In this document: one piece after another, positions 16,819-25,803 of the stretch | Layout of the letters: each line of letters starts with the position of its first letter | Numbering within the stretch: the stretch's first letter is position 1 | Assembly (NCBI RefSeq): GCF_000381265.1 | Contig: NZ_KB906258.1 | Span: 1-64,000 of the forward strand | Direction: 5' to 3' | DNA: 64,000 nucleotides | Source of the DNA: Curvibacter lanceolatus ATCC 14669 | Lineage (GTDB): Bacteria; Pseudomonadota; Gammaproteobacteria; Burkholderiales; Burkholderiaceae_C | The notes under the pieces: model-generated | What the model was told of the DNA's origin: nothing | The model's database searches: none | Seen by the model: only the letters and a program-made list of their open reading frames with translations | Made by a program: the position numbers and the translations under genes

Positions 16819-18015
16819 ATGAGCCGTGCCGCCTTCCAATGGGCTGACCCCTTTCTTCTCGACCAACAGCTGACCGACGACGAGCGCATGATCCGCGACG
16901 CTGCCGCCGCCTACTGCCAGGACAAGCTGGCACCGCGCGTGCTGGAAGCCTTCCGCCACGAAAAGACCGATCCGGCCATCTTCCGCGAAATGGGCGAGCT
17001 GGGCCTGCTGGGCCCCACCATCCCCGAGCAGTACGGCGGCCCCGGCCTGAACTACGTGGCCTACGGCCTGATCGCCCGCGAAATCGAACGCGTCGATTCG
17101 GGCTACCGCTCGATGGCCAGCGTGCAGAGCTCGCTGGTGATGGTGCCCATCTATGAATTCGGCACCGAAGGCCAGCGCCAGAAGTACCTGCCCAAGCTGG
17201 CCACCGGCGAATGGATCGGCTGCTTTGGCCTGACCGAACCCGACCACGGCTCCGACCCCGGCAGCATGGCCACCCGCGCCTACAAGACGGCCGGCGGCTA
17301 CAAGCTCAAGGGCAGCAAGATGTGGATCTCCAACAGCCCCATCGCCGACGTGTTCGTGGTGTGGGCCAAGGAAGTGTCCGAAGGCGGCGCTGTGGGTCCG
17401 ATCCGCGGCTTTGTGCTCGAAAAGGGCATGAAGGGCCTGAGCGCCCCGGCCATCCACGGCAAGGTGGGCCTGCGCGCCTCGATCACCGGCGAAATCGTGA
17501 TGGACGACGTGTTCGTGCCTGAAGAAAACGCCTTCCCCGAGGTGCAAGGCCTGAAGGGCCCCTTCACCTGCCTGAACAGCGCCCGCTACGGCATCGCCTG
17601 GGGCGCCCTGGGTGCTGCCGAGTTCTGCTGGCACACCGCACGCCAATACACCCTGGACCGCAAGCAGTTCGGCCGCCCCTTGGCTGCCAACCAGCTGATC
17701 CAGAAGAAGCTGGCCGACATGCAGACCGAGATCGCACTGGGCCTGCAAGGCTGCCTGCGCCTGGGCCGCATGAAGGACGAAGGCACGGCCGCGGTGGAAA
17801 CCACCTCGATCATCAAGCGCAACTCCTGCGGCAAGGCCCTCGACATCGCCCGCCTGGCGCGCGACATGATGGGTGGCAACGGCATCAGCGACGAGTTCGG
17901 TGTGGCCCGCCACCTGGTGAACCTGGAGGTGGTGAACACCTACGAAGGCACCCATGACGTGCACGCCCTGATCCTGGGCCGGGCGCAAACTGGGATCGCG
18001 GCTTTCGGGAACTGA
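16819..18015 (+). CDS. gcdH: Glutaryl-CoA dehydrogenase
   Basis: A 398-residue acyl-CoA dehydrogenase that should oxidise and decarboxylate glutaryl-CoA to crotonyl-CoA with FAD, late in lysine and tryptophan breakdown. It shows the family pattern: [17 protein letters not shown], the FAD/substrate motif [17 protein letters not shown], and the catalytic base Glu376 in [17 protein letters not shown]. The DHGSDP form and length are typical of the glutaryl-CoA subgroup rather than short-chain enzymes. The start has a good site (ccggagacccctc). A LysR gene is divergent upstream and a CoA transferase follows, which together make the glutarate assignment strong. The stop is followed by a repeat-like element. 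Confidence 0.93.
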   Translation: MSRAAFQWADPFLLDQQLTDDERMIRDAAAAYCQDKLAPRVLEAFRHEKTDPAIFREMGELGLLGPTIPEQYGGPGLNYVAYGLIAREIERVDSGYRSMASVQSSLVMVPIYEFGTEGQRQKYLPKLATGEWIGCFGLTEPDHGSDPGSMATRAYKTAGGYKLKGSKMWISNSPIADVFVVWAKEVSEGGAVGPIRGFVLEKGMKGLSAPAIHGKVGLRASITGEIVMDDVFVPEENAFPEVQGLKGPFTCLNSARYGIAWGALGAAEFCWHTARQYTLDRKQFGRPLAANQLIQKKLADMQTEIALGLQGCLRLGRMKDEGTAAVETTSIIKRNSCGKALDIARLARDMMGGNGISDEFGVARHLVNLEVVNTYEGTHDVHALILGRAQTGIAAFGN

Positions 18016-18044
18016 GACCCCCCTGTTGGGGCTCACTGCGTGTA

Positions 18045-18102
18045 GCCCCCTCCCCCCCAGGGGGCGATACCTGCGGCCTGGCAAAGCCAGCTCCGCGGTA
18101 TC
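18045..18102. repeat. Intergenic double stem-loop, REP-like element
   Basis: Stem one is gccccct (18045-18051) with agggggc (18059-18065). Stem two spans 18066-18102, with outer arms gatacc and ggtatc and an inner arm ctggc-aaa-gccag. A compact pair of hairpins with a GC-rich core, downstream of gcdH, is typical of dispersed intergenic repeats in Comamonadaceae genomes. No second copy is visible in this window. Confidence 0.5.
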
Positions 18103-18270
18103 CTGGAACGGGCTTCGCTTCGCTCGCCTGGAGAAGACCAGGCCGTGCGACATGTCGAGCGCCTGTTCTTCAAACCTCCGGTTGAATCCTCGCACTCTGT
18201 ATCGCCCGACAACGATGCCTGCCTGAGCAGCACTCGGAGATTCAGTCTGTTATTGCCAAAAATCTGCCAC

Positions 18271-19521
18271 ATGACTCAACTGCCCACACCCCAGCCTGGG
18301 GCCCTTGCGGGTCTCAAAGTTCTTGATTTGTCCCGTGTGCTGGCGGGGCCCTGGTGCACGCAGATCCTGGCGGATCTGGGGGCGGATGTGGTGAAGGTGG
18401 AGCGGCCTGGGGCGGGGGATGACACCCGGCACTGGGGGCCTCCCTTCCTGAAGGATGCGGCGGGGCAGGACACGAGCCAGGCCAGCTATTTCACGGCCTG
18501 CAACCGCAACAAGCGATCGGTGACGATCGACATGGCCAGTGCCGAGGGGCAGGCCCTGATCCGCGAGATGGCGTTGCGCGCCGACATCGTGGTGGAGAAC
18601 TTCAAGGTGGGTGGCTTGCAGCAGTACGGGCTGGACCACGCCAGCCTGCTGGCGCTGAACCCGCGGCTGATCTACTGCTCGGTGACAGGTTTCGGCCAGG
18701 ACGGGCCTTATGCCGAGCGGGCCGGCTATGACCTGATGATCCAGGCCATGAGCGGCATGATGAGCATCACCGGCCGGGCCGACGACCAGCCCGGCGGCGG
18801 CCCGCTGCGGGTGGGTGTGGCGCTGACCGATCTGTTCACCGGCGTCTATGCCTCCACCGCCATCCTGGCCGCGCTCAACGTGCGGCACCAGACGGGCAAG
18901 GGCCAGCACATCGACATGTCCCTGCTGGACGTGGGCATGGCCATCCTGGCCAACCAGGCGGCGGGCTTTCTCAACACCGGCAAGGTGCCCGGGCGCCAGG
19001 GCAACAGCCACCCCAGCCTGGCCCCTTACCAAGACTTCCCGACGGCCGACGGCGCCGTGCTGCTGGCCATCGGCAACGACGGCCAGTTTGCCCGCTTCTG
19101 CGCCGCTGCCGGGCGGCCCGAATGGGCCCTGGACGAGCGCTTTGTCACCAACACCCTGCGGGTGAAGCACCGCGACACGCTGATCCCGCTGATGGCGGAG
19201 CTGACCCGCAGCCGCAACACGGCCGACTGGATCACCCTGCTCGAAGACAAGGCCGTGCCCTGCGGCCCGATCAACGACATCGGGCGCGCCTTTGACGATG
19301 CCCAGGTGCAGGCCCGCGGCCTGGCCGTGACGCTGCCGCGCGAGGCGGGCGACGGCATTGCGCAGATTCGCGGCGTGGCCAGCCCGCTGCGCCTGGCCGA
19401 CAACCCGCCGGTGCTGCGCAACGCCCCGCCGGCCCTGGGCCAGCACACCGACGAGGTGCTGCGCGAGCTGGGGCTGGATGCCGCCCGCATCGCCGAGCTG
19501 CGCGCCCAGAAGGTGCTCTGA
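18271..19521 (+). CDS. CaiB/BaiF family CoA transferase, probably glutarate CoA-transferase
   Basis: A 416-residue family III CoA transferase: LAGLKVLDLSRVLAGPWCTQILADLGADVVKVE at the N terminus and the catalytic Asp154 in RAGYDLMIQAMSG. These enzymes move CoA between acids through an aspartyl-CoA anhydride. Its position directly downstream of gcdH, same direction, suggests that it activates glutarate to glutaryl-CoA with succinyl-CoA. The start at 18271 (MTQLPTPQPG) is chosen because the upstream in-frame extension crosses the repeat-like element and is not protein-like. The 255-base gap from gcdH holds hairpins that could reduce read-through. Confidence 0.85.
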   Translation: MTQLPTPQPGALAGLKVLDLSRVLAGPWCTQILADLGADVVKVERPGAGDDTRHWGPPFLKDAAGQDTSQASYFTACNRNKRSVTIDMASAEGQALIREMALRADIVVENFKVGGLQQYGLDHASLLALNPRLIYCSVTGFGQDGPYAERAGYDLMIQAMSGMMSITGRADDQPGGGPLRVGVALTDLFTGVYASTAILAALNVRHQTGKGQHIDMSLLDVGMAILANQAAGFLNTGKVPGRQGNSHPSLAPYQDFPTADGAVLLAIGNDGQFARFCAAAGRPEWALDERFVTNTLRVKHRDTLIPLMAELTRSRNTADWITLLEDKAVPCGPINDIGRAFDDAQVQARGLAVTLPREAGDGIAQIRGVASPLRLADNPPVLRNAPPALGQHTDEVLRELGLDAARIAELRAQKVL

Positions 19522-19561
19522 GCCACAGCTCACCCCAGCAGAACCCAAGCCCAGCGCGCCC

Positions 19562-21121
19562 TCAGGCCTGAAAGTGCTGCTGGTATTGCTGGCGCAGCAC
19601 GTTCTTCTGGATCTTGCCGGTGGCCGTGGTGGGCAGCGCCGGCAGAAACACCACCGCCTTGGGCACCTCGTGGCGCGCCAGGCGCTGCCGACAATGGGCC
19701 AGCACGGCCTCGGCATCGGCGGCCTGGCCGGGCTTGAGCACCACGAAGGCGGTCACGGCCTCGGTCCAGTGTTCATGCGGCAGGCCCACCACCACGGCGT
19801 TGCCCACCGCAGGGTGGCCCAGCAAGGCGGTCTCGACCGTGATGGACGCCACGTTCTCGCCCCCGGTCTTGATCATGTCTTTCTTGCGGTCCACAAACAC
19901 CAGCAGGCCATCGGGGTCGTAGAAGCACAGGTCGCCCGTGTGGTGCCAGCCGTGGCGGCAGGCCTCGGCCGTGGCCTCGGGGTTCTTGTAGTAGCCGTTC
20001 ATGACATTGGGGCCGCGCACCACCAGCTCGCCCACCTGCCCCTGGGGCAGCAGTTGCCCCTCGTCGTCCATGATGGCCATGTCGTTGATCAACGCGGGCG
20101 TGCCCCAGTAGGGCCCGGGCTTGCTCAGCTGGTACTCGGGCTTGAAATAGGTGGTGCCGGGGTAGGTTTCGGTCTGGCCGCTGGCCAGGGCAAAGCGCGG
20201 GCAGATCTCTTCGGTCAGGCGGCGCAGCAAGGCCGGCTCCATGGGCTGCATGGCATACAGGCACAGGCGCAAAGAGCTGAGGTCGAACCCGGCGCGCTCG
20301 GGGTGGTCCAGCAGGGCCCGGTACATCATGGGCAGCAGAAAGATCCAGCTCAGGCGGTGCTGCTGCACCGTGCGCATGAAGGCCACGGGCTCGAAGCGGC
20401 GCACGATGACCATCGTGGCCCCCAGGTGCACAAAGGCCGCCACCAGCGAGTGCTCGGCACAGTGGAAGATCGGCATCACCACACCGGTCACGTCGTCATG
20501 CTGGATGCCGCCTTCGATCGCCCCGCTGAGCGAGGCCACAAACACCGCCAGGTGGCTGATCGCCACGCCCTTGGGGTGGGCCGTGGTGCCGCTGGTGAAC
20601 ATGATCTGGGCCAGGTCGCGGTCTTCGATCTGCACCTCGGGCTCATCGGTGGGGGCGGCCTGCAAGACCTCTTGCAGCCAGGGGCCGGCCACCCCGGGCG
20701 GGCTGCTGACCCGGTTGACCAGCACGGCAGGGCACACGGCCTCGATGGCGGCGCGCACGGGCGCCAGCAGCTCGTCGTCGGCGATCACCAGCCGGGCCTC
20801 GACCTGGCCCAGGATGTACTGGATCTGCTCGCCCGCCAGCATCACGTTCATGGGCACCCAGACCAGGCCGGCCTTGGCAATGCCGAAGGCCATCACCACC
20901 TGCTCGATGCTGTTGAGGCACAGCGTGGCCACCGCATCGCCTTTTTTCAGGCCCTGGGCCAGCAGGTGGTTGGCCAGTTGGTTGCAGCGCTGGTCGAGCT
21001 CGCGGTAGCTCAGGCGGCGCTCGCCTTCGATGAGGGCGGTCTTGCCCGGCGCTCGGGCGGCGGCACGGCGCAGCATGTCGCCAATGGCGATGCGCTGGAT
21101 GACAGAGGGCTGGAAAGGCAT
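19562..21121 (-). CDS. AMP-dependent acyl-CoA synthetase/ligase
   Basis: A 519-residue ANL-superfamily enzyme that forms an acyl-adenylate and then an acyl-CoA. Signature motifs are present in order: MFTSGTTAHPKGV (ATP loop), ASGQTETYPGT (A5 region), YKNPEATAEACRHGWHHTGDL, VDRKKDMIKTGGENV (hinge), and the catalytic-lysine motif TTATGKIQKNVLR near the C terminus. It resembles medium/long-chain fatty-acid or cyclohexanecarboxylate-type ligases; the substrate cannot be read from sequence. The start at 21121 has a good site (GGAGACAAGCC). The gene converges on the CoA-transferase gene, 40 bases apart. Confidence 0.88.
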   Translation of the reverse strand: MPFQPSVIQRIAIGDMLRRAAARAPGKTALIEGERRLSYRELDQRCNQLANHLLAQGLKKGDAVATLCLNSIEQVVMAFGIAKAGLVWVPMNVMLAGEQIQYILGQVEARLVIADDELLAPVRAAIEAVCPAVLVNRVSSPPGVAGPWLQEVLQAAPTDEPEVQIEDRDLAQIMFTSGTTAHPKGVAISHLAVFVASLSGAIEGGIQHDDVTGVVMPIFHCAEHSLVAAFVHLGATMVIVRRFEPVAFMRTVQQHRLSWIFLLPMMYRALLDHPERAGFDLSSLRLCLYAMQPMEPALLRRLTEEICPRFALASGQTETYPGTTYFKPEYQLSKPGPYWGTPALINDMAIMDDEGQLLPQGQVGELVVRGPNVMNGYYKNPEATAEACRHGWHHTGDLCFYDPDGLLVFVDRKKDMIKTGGENVASITVETALLGHPAVGNAVVVGLPHEHWTEAVTAFVVLKPGQAADAEAVLAHCRQRLARHEVPKAVVFLPALPTTATGKIQKNVLRQQYQQHFQA

Positions 21122-21302
21122 GGCTTGTCTCCGGTACGGTGGTTGTATCGAACAAGACCCCGTTGGCCTGCCAGCCGGCCGGTGCGCAGGCGCCCGGTGC
21201 CCAGCCGACGGGCCCGGGGACCCGTCGGCCATGCTATCGACGCCAGAGACCGCCGAGGACACCTCGGCGACATGCTGGGCCAAGGATGCCCCTCAACGGT
21301 GC

Positions 21303-22559
21303 CTACAGCAGCGCGCCGCCCGGGCGCTCGCCGCGCTCATAGACCACATGGGCACGGCCCACGATCAGGGGGTCGAGCTTGCCGAGGTGCTCGCTGTCTT
21401 TGTTGCCGTACGGCAGCATGTGCAACACATAGCGCATGGCATTCAGGCGCGCGCGCTTCTTGCAGTCGCTCTTGATCACCGTCCAGGGGGCATCGGCGGT
21501 GTCGGTCTCGAAGAACATGCCCTCTTTGGCCCGGGTGTAGTCGTCCCATTTGTCGAGCGAGGCCTTGTCGATGGGGCTGAGCTTCCATTGCTTGAGCGGG
21601 TGGGCTTCGCGCTCCTTGAAGCGGCGGCGCTGCTCGCTCTGGCTGACCGAGAACCAGAACTTGATCAGGTGCACGCCGCTGCGCACCAGGTTGCGTTCGA
21701 ACTCGGGCGCCTGGCGCATGAACTCGGTGTATTCGGCATCGGTGCAGAAGCCCATCACCCGCTCGACCCCGGCGCGGTTGTACCAGCTGCGGTCAAACAT
21801 CACGATCTCGCCGCGCGTGGGCAGGTGCTGCACATAGCGCTGGAAATACCATTGGCCGCGTTCGATCTCGGAGGGTTTCTCAAGGGCCACCACGCGCGCG
21901 CCGCGGGGGTTGAGGTGCTCCATGAAGCGCTTGATGGTGCCGCCCTTGCCGGCGGCATCGCGCCCCTCGAACAGGATCACCACGCGCTGGCCGGTCTCCT
22001 TGACCCAGGCCTGCAGCTTGAGCAGCTCGACCTGGAGCTTGAACTTCTCGCGCTCGTAGCTGGCGCGGCGCATCAGGTGCCGGTAGGGGTAGCCGCCCTG
22101 GCGCCAGTCGCGAGCCAGTTCCTCGTCGGGGTTGCCGGTGTCTTTTTCGCCGGTCAGGGCCTGGTTGGGGCGCAGCTCCTGCAGCAGCATCTGCAGGTCG
22201 TCCTGGGAAACGCCATCGAGCATGGCGCGCAGGGAGGCGGTGCGTTGCTCGATCGACGCCGCCGCTTCAGCCGGATCACCCGCCCCGCCCGCCACCAGCG
22301 ACTTCACCACCGACAGCTGCTTGTGCTGCGCCGCATCGGTGGCCTCGCGGGCCACGTGGCGGGCCAGGGCGCGCGGTGCCACCGAAGGCGCCACGTCGCC
22401 GCGGCGCGTGCTGCGCTCACTGCGTGCAGATCGTGCAGGGGGTGCAGCGCCTTTAGAGCGGGCTTTGCCCGCGGCCGCCGCCGCGTTGTTGCTGGGGTTG
22501 GCTTGGGCGCCGGCAGTGGGCGCGCCAGCCGCTCGGGGGGTCGATGGGCGTTCTGTCAT
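21303..22559 (-). CDS. ppk2: Polyphosphate kinase 2 family protein
   Basis: A 418-residue protein. After an Ala/Ser/Arg-rich, probably disordered N terminus (about 1-60), the PPK2 domain shows Walker A (FEGRDAAGKGGTIKRF, about 198-212), ERGQWYFQRYVQHLP and the Walker B-like motif MFDRSWYNRAGVE (Asp256), then the lid region. PPK2 enzymes use polyphosphate to phosphorylate nucleoside mono- or diphosphates. This is a single-domain form. A Pho-box-like sequence lies 73-90 bases upstream of the start, though in the opposite orientation. The terC-type gene is divergent. Confidence 0.9.
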   Translation of the reverse strand: MTERPSTPRAAGAPTAGAQANPSNNAAAAAGKARSKGAAPPARSARSERSTRRGDVAPSVAPRALARHVAREATDAAQHKQLSVVKSLVAGGAGDPAEAAASIEQRTASLRAMLDGVSQDDLQMLLQELRPNQALTGEKDTGNPDEELARDWRQGGYPYRHLMRRASYEREKFKLQVELLKLQAWVKETGQRVVILFEGRDAAGKGGTIKRFMEHLNPRGARVVALEKPSEIERGQWYFQRYVQHLPTRGEIVMFDRSWYNRAGVERVMGFCTDAEYTEFMRQAPEFERNLVRSGVHLIKFWFSVSQSEQRRRFKEREAHPLKQWKLSPIDKASLDKWDDYTRAKEGMFFETDTADAPWTVIKSDCKKRARLNAMRYVLHMLPYGNKDSEHLGKLDPLIVGRAHVVYERGERPGGALL

Positions 22560-22631
22560 GTCAGGGTCTCCGGAAAACATCGTGGCCGTGCTCAGAACCT
22601 GTCTGGGGCAGCACCACGGAGGCCACCCCAT

Positions 22632-22649
22632 CGGTCATCAAAGTGTCAT
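22632..22649 (+). promoter_or_regulatory. Pho-box-like direct repeat between ppk2 and terC-type gene
   Basis: cggtcatcaaagtgtcat matches 15 of 18 positions of the E. coli PhoB consensus (two GTCA units 11 bases apart). It points toward the terC-type gene but is nearer to ppk2. A role in phosphate control of ppk2 is an inference. Confidence 0.4.
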
Positions 22650-22802
22650 TTTCGACCTCCGCCCCACACTCAGGCTTGACCCGCATCAATGGACATCGGC
22701 CTGCTGTCCGCCGCCCACCCCTGCACCACCCTTTTACATCTGACCCTGCCCATAAGCGCAGAAACCGGCTACAAACGGCTTTTCGCAACGAGACAACACA
22801 CC

Positions 22803-23543
22803 ATGATGGAACTCCTGAGCTCTCCCCAGGCCTGGCTGGCCTTTGCCACCCTGACGGCCCTGGAACTGGTGCTGGGCATCGACAACGTGATCTTCATTTC
22901 GGTGCTGGTCGACCGCCTGCCCGAAGCCCAGCGCGACCGGGCCCGGCGCCTGGGCCTGTTCATGGCCATGTTCATGCGCATCGGCCTGCTGCTGGTGCTG
23001 TCGTGGATCATTGGGCTCAACGCCCCGGTGTTCAGCGCCTGGGGCCAGGACATCTCGGGGCGCGACCTGATCCTGATCGCGGGGGGCCTGTTCCTGATCT
23101 GGAAAAGCACCGGCGAGATCCACCAGACCCTGGAGGGCGAAGAGCACCAAGACAGCGCCGGCGGGCGCAGCAGTTTCGGCTCGGTGATCGTGCAGATCAT
23201 GCTGGTCGACCTGGTGTTCTCGCTCGACTCGATCATCACCGCCGTCGGCATGGTCGACAACGTGACGGTGATGATTGCCGCCGTGGTGGCCTCGGTGGGC
23301 CTGATGATGGTGTTTGCCAGCGCCATCGGGCGCTTTGTGTCGCAGCACCCCACGATCAAGATGCTGGCCCTGTCCTTCCTGGTGGTGGTGGGGGTGGTGC
23401 TGATTGCCGAGGGCTTTGACCACCACGTGCCCAAGGGCTACATCTACTTCGCGATGGCGTTTTCGGTGGCGGTGGAAATGCTCAACATCCGGCTGCGCCG
23501 CCAGGTCTCCAAGGCCGAGGTGCAGGCCCACAAGCCAGACTGA
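22803..23543 (+). CDS. TerC family integral membrane protein
   Basis: A 246-residue protein with about seven transmembrane helices. The TerC motifs are clear: ALELVLGIDNVIFISVLVDRLP near the N terminus and VQIMLVDLVFSLDSIITAVGMV in the second half, each with the conserved Asp in GIDN and SLDS. TerC/Alx-type proteins are linked to metal (manganese) export and to tellurite resistance. A soluble loop EEHQDSAGG separates the two repeats. The start is taken at 22803 (ATG ATG); an in-frame ATG at 22689 would add a poorly conserved tail. It is divergent from ppk2. Confidence 0.88.
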   Translation: MMELLSSPQAWLAFATLTALELVLGIDNVIFISVLVDRLPEAQRDRARRLGLFMAMFMRIGLLLVLSWIIGLNAPVFSAWGQDISGRDLILIAGGLFLIWKSTGEIHQTLEGEEHQDSAGGRSSFGSVIVQIMLVDLVFSLDSIITAVGMVDNVTVMIAAVVASVGLMMVFASAIGRFVSQHPTIKMLALSFLVVVGVVLIAEGFDHHVPKGYIYFAMAFSVAVEMLNIRLRRQVSKAEVQAHKPD

Positions 23544-23574
23544 GCACCCGAACGGAGCAACGCCGCACCAGGGC

Positions 23575-24519
23575 TCAGCTCGTCACAGCCTCAGGCACTC
23601 CCTCATCCAAGCCCTCACGCACAGTGGGGTACTGCAGCGCCAGCCGCAACTCGGTCTTCAGCCGGCTGTTGAGCAGCCGGCGCGACTCGCTCATGAAGCT
23701 CAGCAGGCTGAGGGGCAACTGCTCGCGGGCTTCGTTGCGGGCCACCCGGGGCGGCCGCGGCAGGCCGTACAGATCGGCCGCCAGGTCAAAGTAGTCGCCC
23801 ATCAACAAGCGCGTGTCATCGCACACGTTGTAGATGCGCTGGGGCTGGCCGCGCCACAGCGCCAGCTGGCAGGCGGTGGCCAGATCGTCGGCATGAATGT
23901 GGCTGGTGTAGACATCGTCTTCGCGCCGCAGCACGGGCGTGCCACGCAGCAGGCGGGTGCGCGGCGTACCGCCTTCGCGGTCAGGGGCATAGATGCCGGG
24001 GATGCGCAGAATGCTGACGCGCAGGCTGCGGCCCAGGTGGCGCATCACGCGCTCGGCATCCACCCGGCGCTGGGCCCGTGGCGTGGTGGGTTGCAGCCCG
24101 CGGGTTTCGGCCACCACGGCCCCGGCGCAGTCGCCATACACCCCGCTGGTTGAGCCATACACCAGGGCACTGGGCAGGCTGCGCCGGCGCAGGCTGCGCG
24201 CCAGGGCCAGCGAGCGCGGGTCCAGCCACCAAGCCCCCGCGGCCTGGGCCGGCGGCGGCGCCAGGTGCAGCACCCGCTGGGCCAGGCCGGCCAGGCGGCG
24301 AAGGGTGGCGGCCTGGTCCAGATCGCCCAGCAGGGGCGTGATGCCCTGGGCACGCAGCGCAGCCACACGCTCAGGCGACGAGGTCAGGGCCAGCACGCGC
24401 ACGCGTCCCACCAACTGGCGTGCCACGCGTTGGCCCACGTCACCGCAGCCCACGATCAACAGGCGTTGGCGCCGGAACCGCGCGGGCAAGGCGCCGAGAG
24501 GGCTTTGGTTTGAAGGCAA
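23575..24519 (-). CDS. NAD(P)-binding epimerase/dehydratase-like protein
   Basis: A 314-residue Rossmann-fold protein: RLLIVGCGDVGQRVARQL (nucleotide-binding Gly motif GCGDVG) near the N terminus, YGSTSGVYGDCAG in the position of the catalytic Ser/Tyr region, LRIPGIYAPDR, and HIHADDLATACQLAL. It belongs with SDR-like YeeZ-type NAD-dependent epimerases. The active-site YxxxK is not obvious, so catalysis is uncertain. The start is taken as TTG at 24519, preceded by GGAAAG eight bases upstream; no ATG gives a full Rossmann motif. Divergent from the ferredoxin-reductase-type gene by 48 bases. Confidence 0.75.
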   Translation of the reverse strand: MPSNQSPLGALPARFRRQRLLIVGCGDVGQRVARQLVGRVRVLALTSSPERVAALRAQGITPLLGDLDQAATLRRLAGLAQRVLHLAPPPAQAAGAWWLDPRSLALARSLRRRSLPSALVYGSTSGVYGDCAGAVVAETRGLQPTTPRAQRRVDAERVMRHLGRSLRVSILRIPGIYAPDREGGTPRTRLLRGTPVLRREDDVYTSHIHADDLATACQLALWRGQPQRIYNVCDDTRLLMGDYFDLAADLYGLPRPPRVARNEAREQLPLSLLSFMSESRRLLNSRLKTELRLALQYPTVREGLDEGVPEAVTS

Positions 24520-24567
24520 AATCGGAGCTTTCCAGTTTCTAAAGATCGCCCCGAGGATACCGAAAAG

Positions 24568-25608
24568 ATGAGCTTCAACATCACCGTGCAGCCCAGTGGG
24601 CGAGCCTTCACCGCCAACCCCGAAGAAGCCGTGCTGGCCGCCGCGATCCGCCAGGGCGTGGGCCTGCCCTATGGCTGCAAGGATGGCGCCTGTGGCTCGT
24701 GCAAATGCAAGAAGCTCGAAGGCGAAGTGGTGCATGGCGAACACCAGAGCAAGGCCTTGAGCGCCGAAGAAGCGGCCCAGGGCTTCATCCTGACCTGCTG
24801 CGCCGTGCCGCAGACCGATCTGGTGCTGGAGTCGCGCCAGGTGACCGACGAGAGCGCCTTCCCGATCAAGAAGATGCCGGTGCGCGTGGCGGCGCTCGAA
24901 AAGAAGTCGGCCGATGTGATGCAACTGCGCCTGCAACTGCCGGCCACCGAGACCTTCCGCTACCACGCAGGCCAGTACATCGAGTTCATCCTGCGTGACG
25001 GCGCCCGCCGCGCCTACTCGATGGCCAACGCCCCGCACACCCAGGCCGAGGCGCCCGGCGTCGAACTGCACATCCGCCACATGCCCGGCGGCAAGTTCAC
25101 CGACCACGTGTTCGGCGCCATGAAGGAAAAAGACATCCTGCGCGTGGAAGGCCCCTTCGGCAGCTTCTACCTGCGCGAAGACAGCGACAAGCCCATCGTG
25201 CTGCTGGCCTCGGGCACCGGCTTTGCGCCGATCAAGGCCTTGATCGAGCAGCTGCAGTTCAAGGGCAGCACCCGCGCCGTGACCCTGTACTGGGGCGGCC
25301 GCCGCCCGCAAGACCTGTATCTGCACGACTGGGTGCTGGCCCGCACGGCCGAGATGCCCCAGCTGCGCTACGTGCCCGTGGTGTCTGACGCCCAGCCCGA
25401 AGACGGCTGGAGCGGCCGCACCGGCTTTGTGCACCAGGCGGTGCTGGACGACTTTGCCGACCTGTCGGGCCACCAGGTGTATGCCTGCGGCGCCCCCATC
25501 GTGGTCGAATCGGCCCGGACGGCCTACAGCGCCCAGCGCGGCCTGCCCGCCGAAGAGTTCTACGCCGACGCCTTCACCAGCGAAGCCGACAAGCACGCAG
25601 CCGCTTGA
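24568..25608 (+). CDS. 2Fe-2S/FAD/NAD(P)H oxidoreductase (CDP-glucoseen-reductase-like)
   Basis: A 346-residue electron-transfer protein: an N-terminal plant-type ferredoxin domain with cluster ligands Cys37, Cys42, Cys45 and Cys77 (CKDGACGSCKC and LTCC), an FAD domain (RRAYSMANAP), and an NAD(P) domain (LLASGTGFAPIKALIEQL, ending in YACGAP). This is the single-chain reductase layout used with oxygenases, and the form annotated in Burkholderiales as CDP-6-deoxy-delta-3,4-glucoseen reductase. No oxygenase or dehydratase partner is adjacent, so its electron acceptor is unknown. The start at 24568 gives the usual N terminus. Confidence 0.88.
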   Translation: MSFNITVQPSGRAFTANPEEAVLAAAIRQGVGLPYGCKDGACGSCKCKKLEGEVVHGEHQSKALSAEEAAQGFILTCCAVPQTDLVLESRQVTDESAFPIKKMPVRVAALEKKSADVMQLRLQLPATETFRYHAGQYIEFILRDGARRAYSMANAPHTQAEAPGVELHIRHMPGGKFTDHVFGAMKEKDILRVEGPFGSFYLREDSDKPIVLLASGTGFAPIKALIEQLQFKGSTRAVTLYWGGRRPQDLYLHDWVLARTAEMPQLRYVPVVSDAQPEDGWSGRTGFVHQAVLDDFADLSGHQVYACGAPIVVESARTAYSAQRGLPAEEFYADAFTSEADKHAAA

Positions 25609-25684
25609 GTCGGATCGAGCGGGTTGAGCGGGTTGAGCCCATGCCCCAATGGGGCTGGATCACGTGCCCGCTCCACAACCCGGT

Positions 25685-25736
25685 TGTTGAATCGACAACA
25701 GCCCGGCTTGCGATCGCTTGTTGCCGATTGAGCAAC
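25685..25736. promoter_or_regulatory. Two related inverted repeats, candidate operators of the HTH-MNT/HEPN module
   Basis: TGTTG-aatcga-CAACA (25685-25700) and GTTGC-cgattga-GCAAC (25720-25736) have perfect 5-bp arms and related spacers (atcga and cgatt). A further GCAAC half-site follows at 25753-25757. All lie in the 195 bases ahead of the module whose first gene carries a DNA-binding domain. Autoregulation is inferred. Confidence 0.5.
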
Positions 25737-25803
25737 GCATGATGCAGAATAGGCAACATAGCCATCCCCATCGCCCAGCACGCCCCTCACGTAAGCCCAC
25801 ATC

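Noticed and set aside
25615-25640. Short tandem gggttgagc repeats after the ferredoxin-reductase-type gene
   Set aside because: Only two to three short units in a GC-rich intergenic stretch, with no sign of function.
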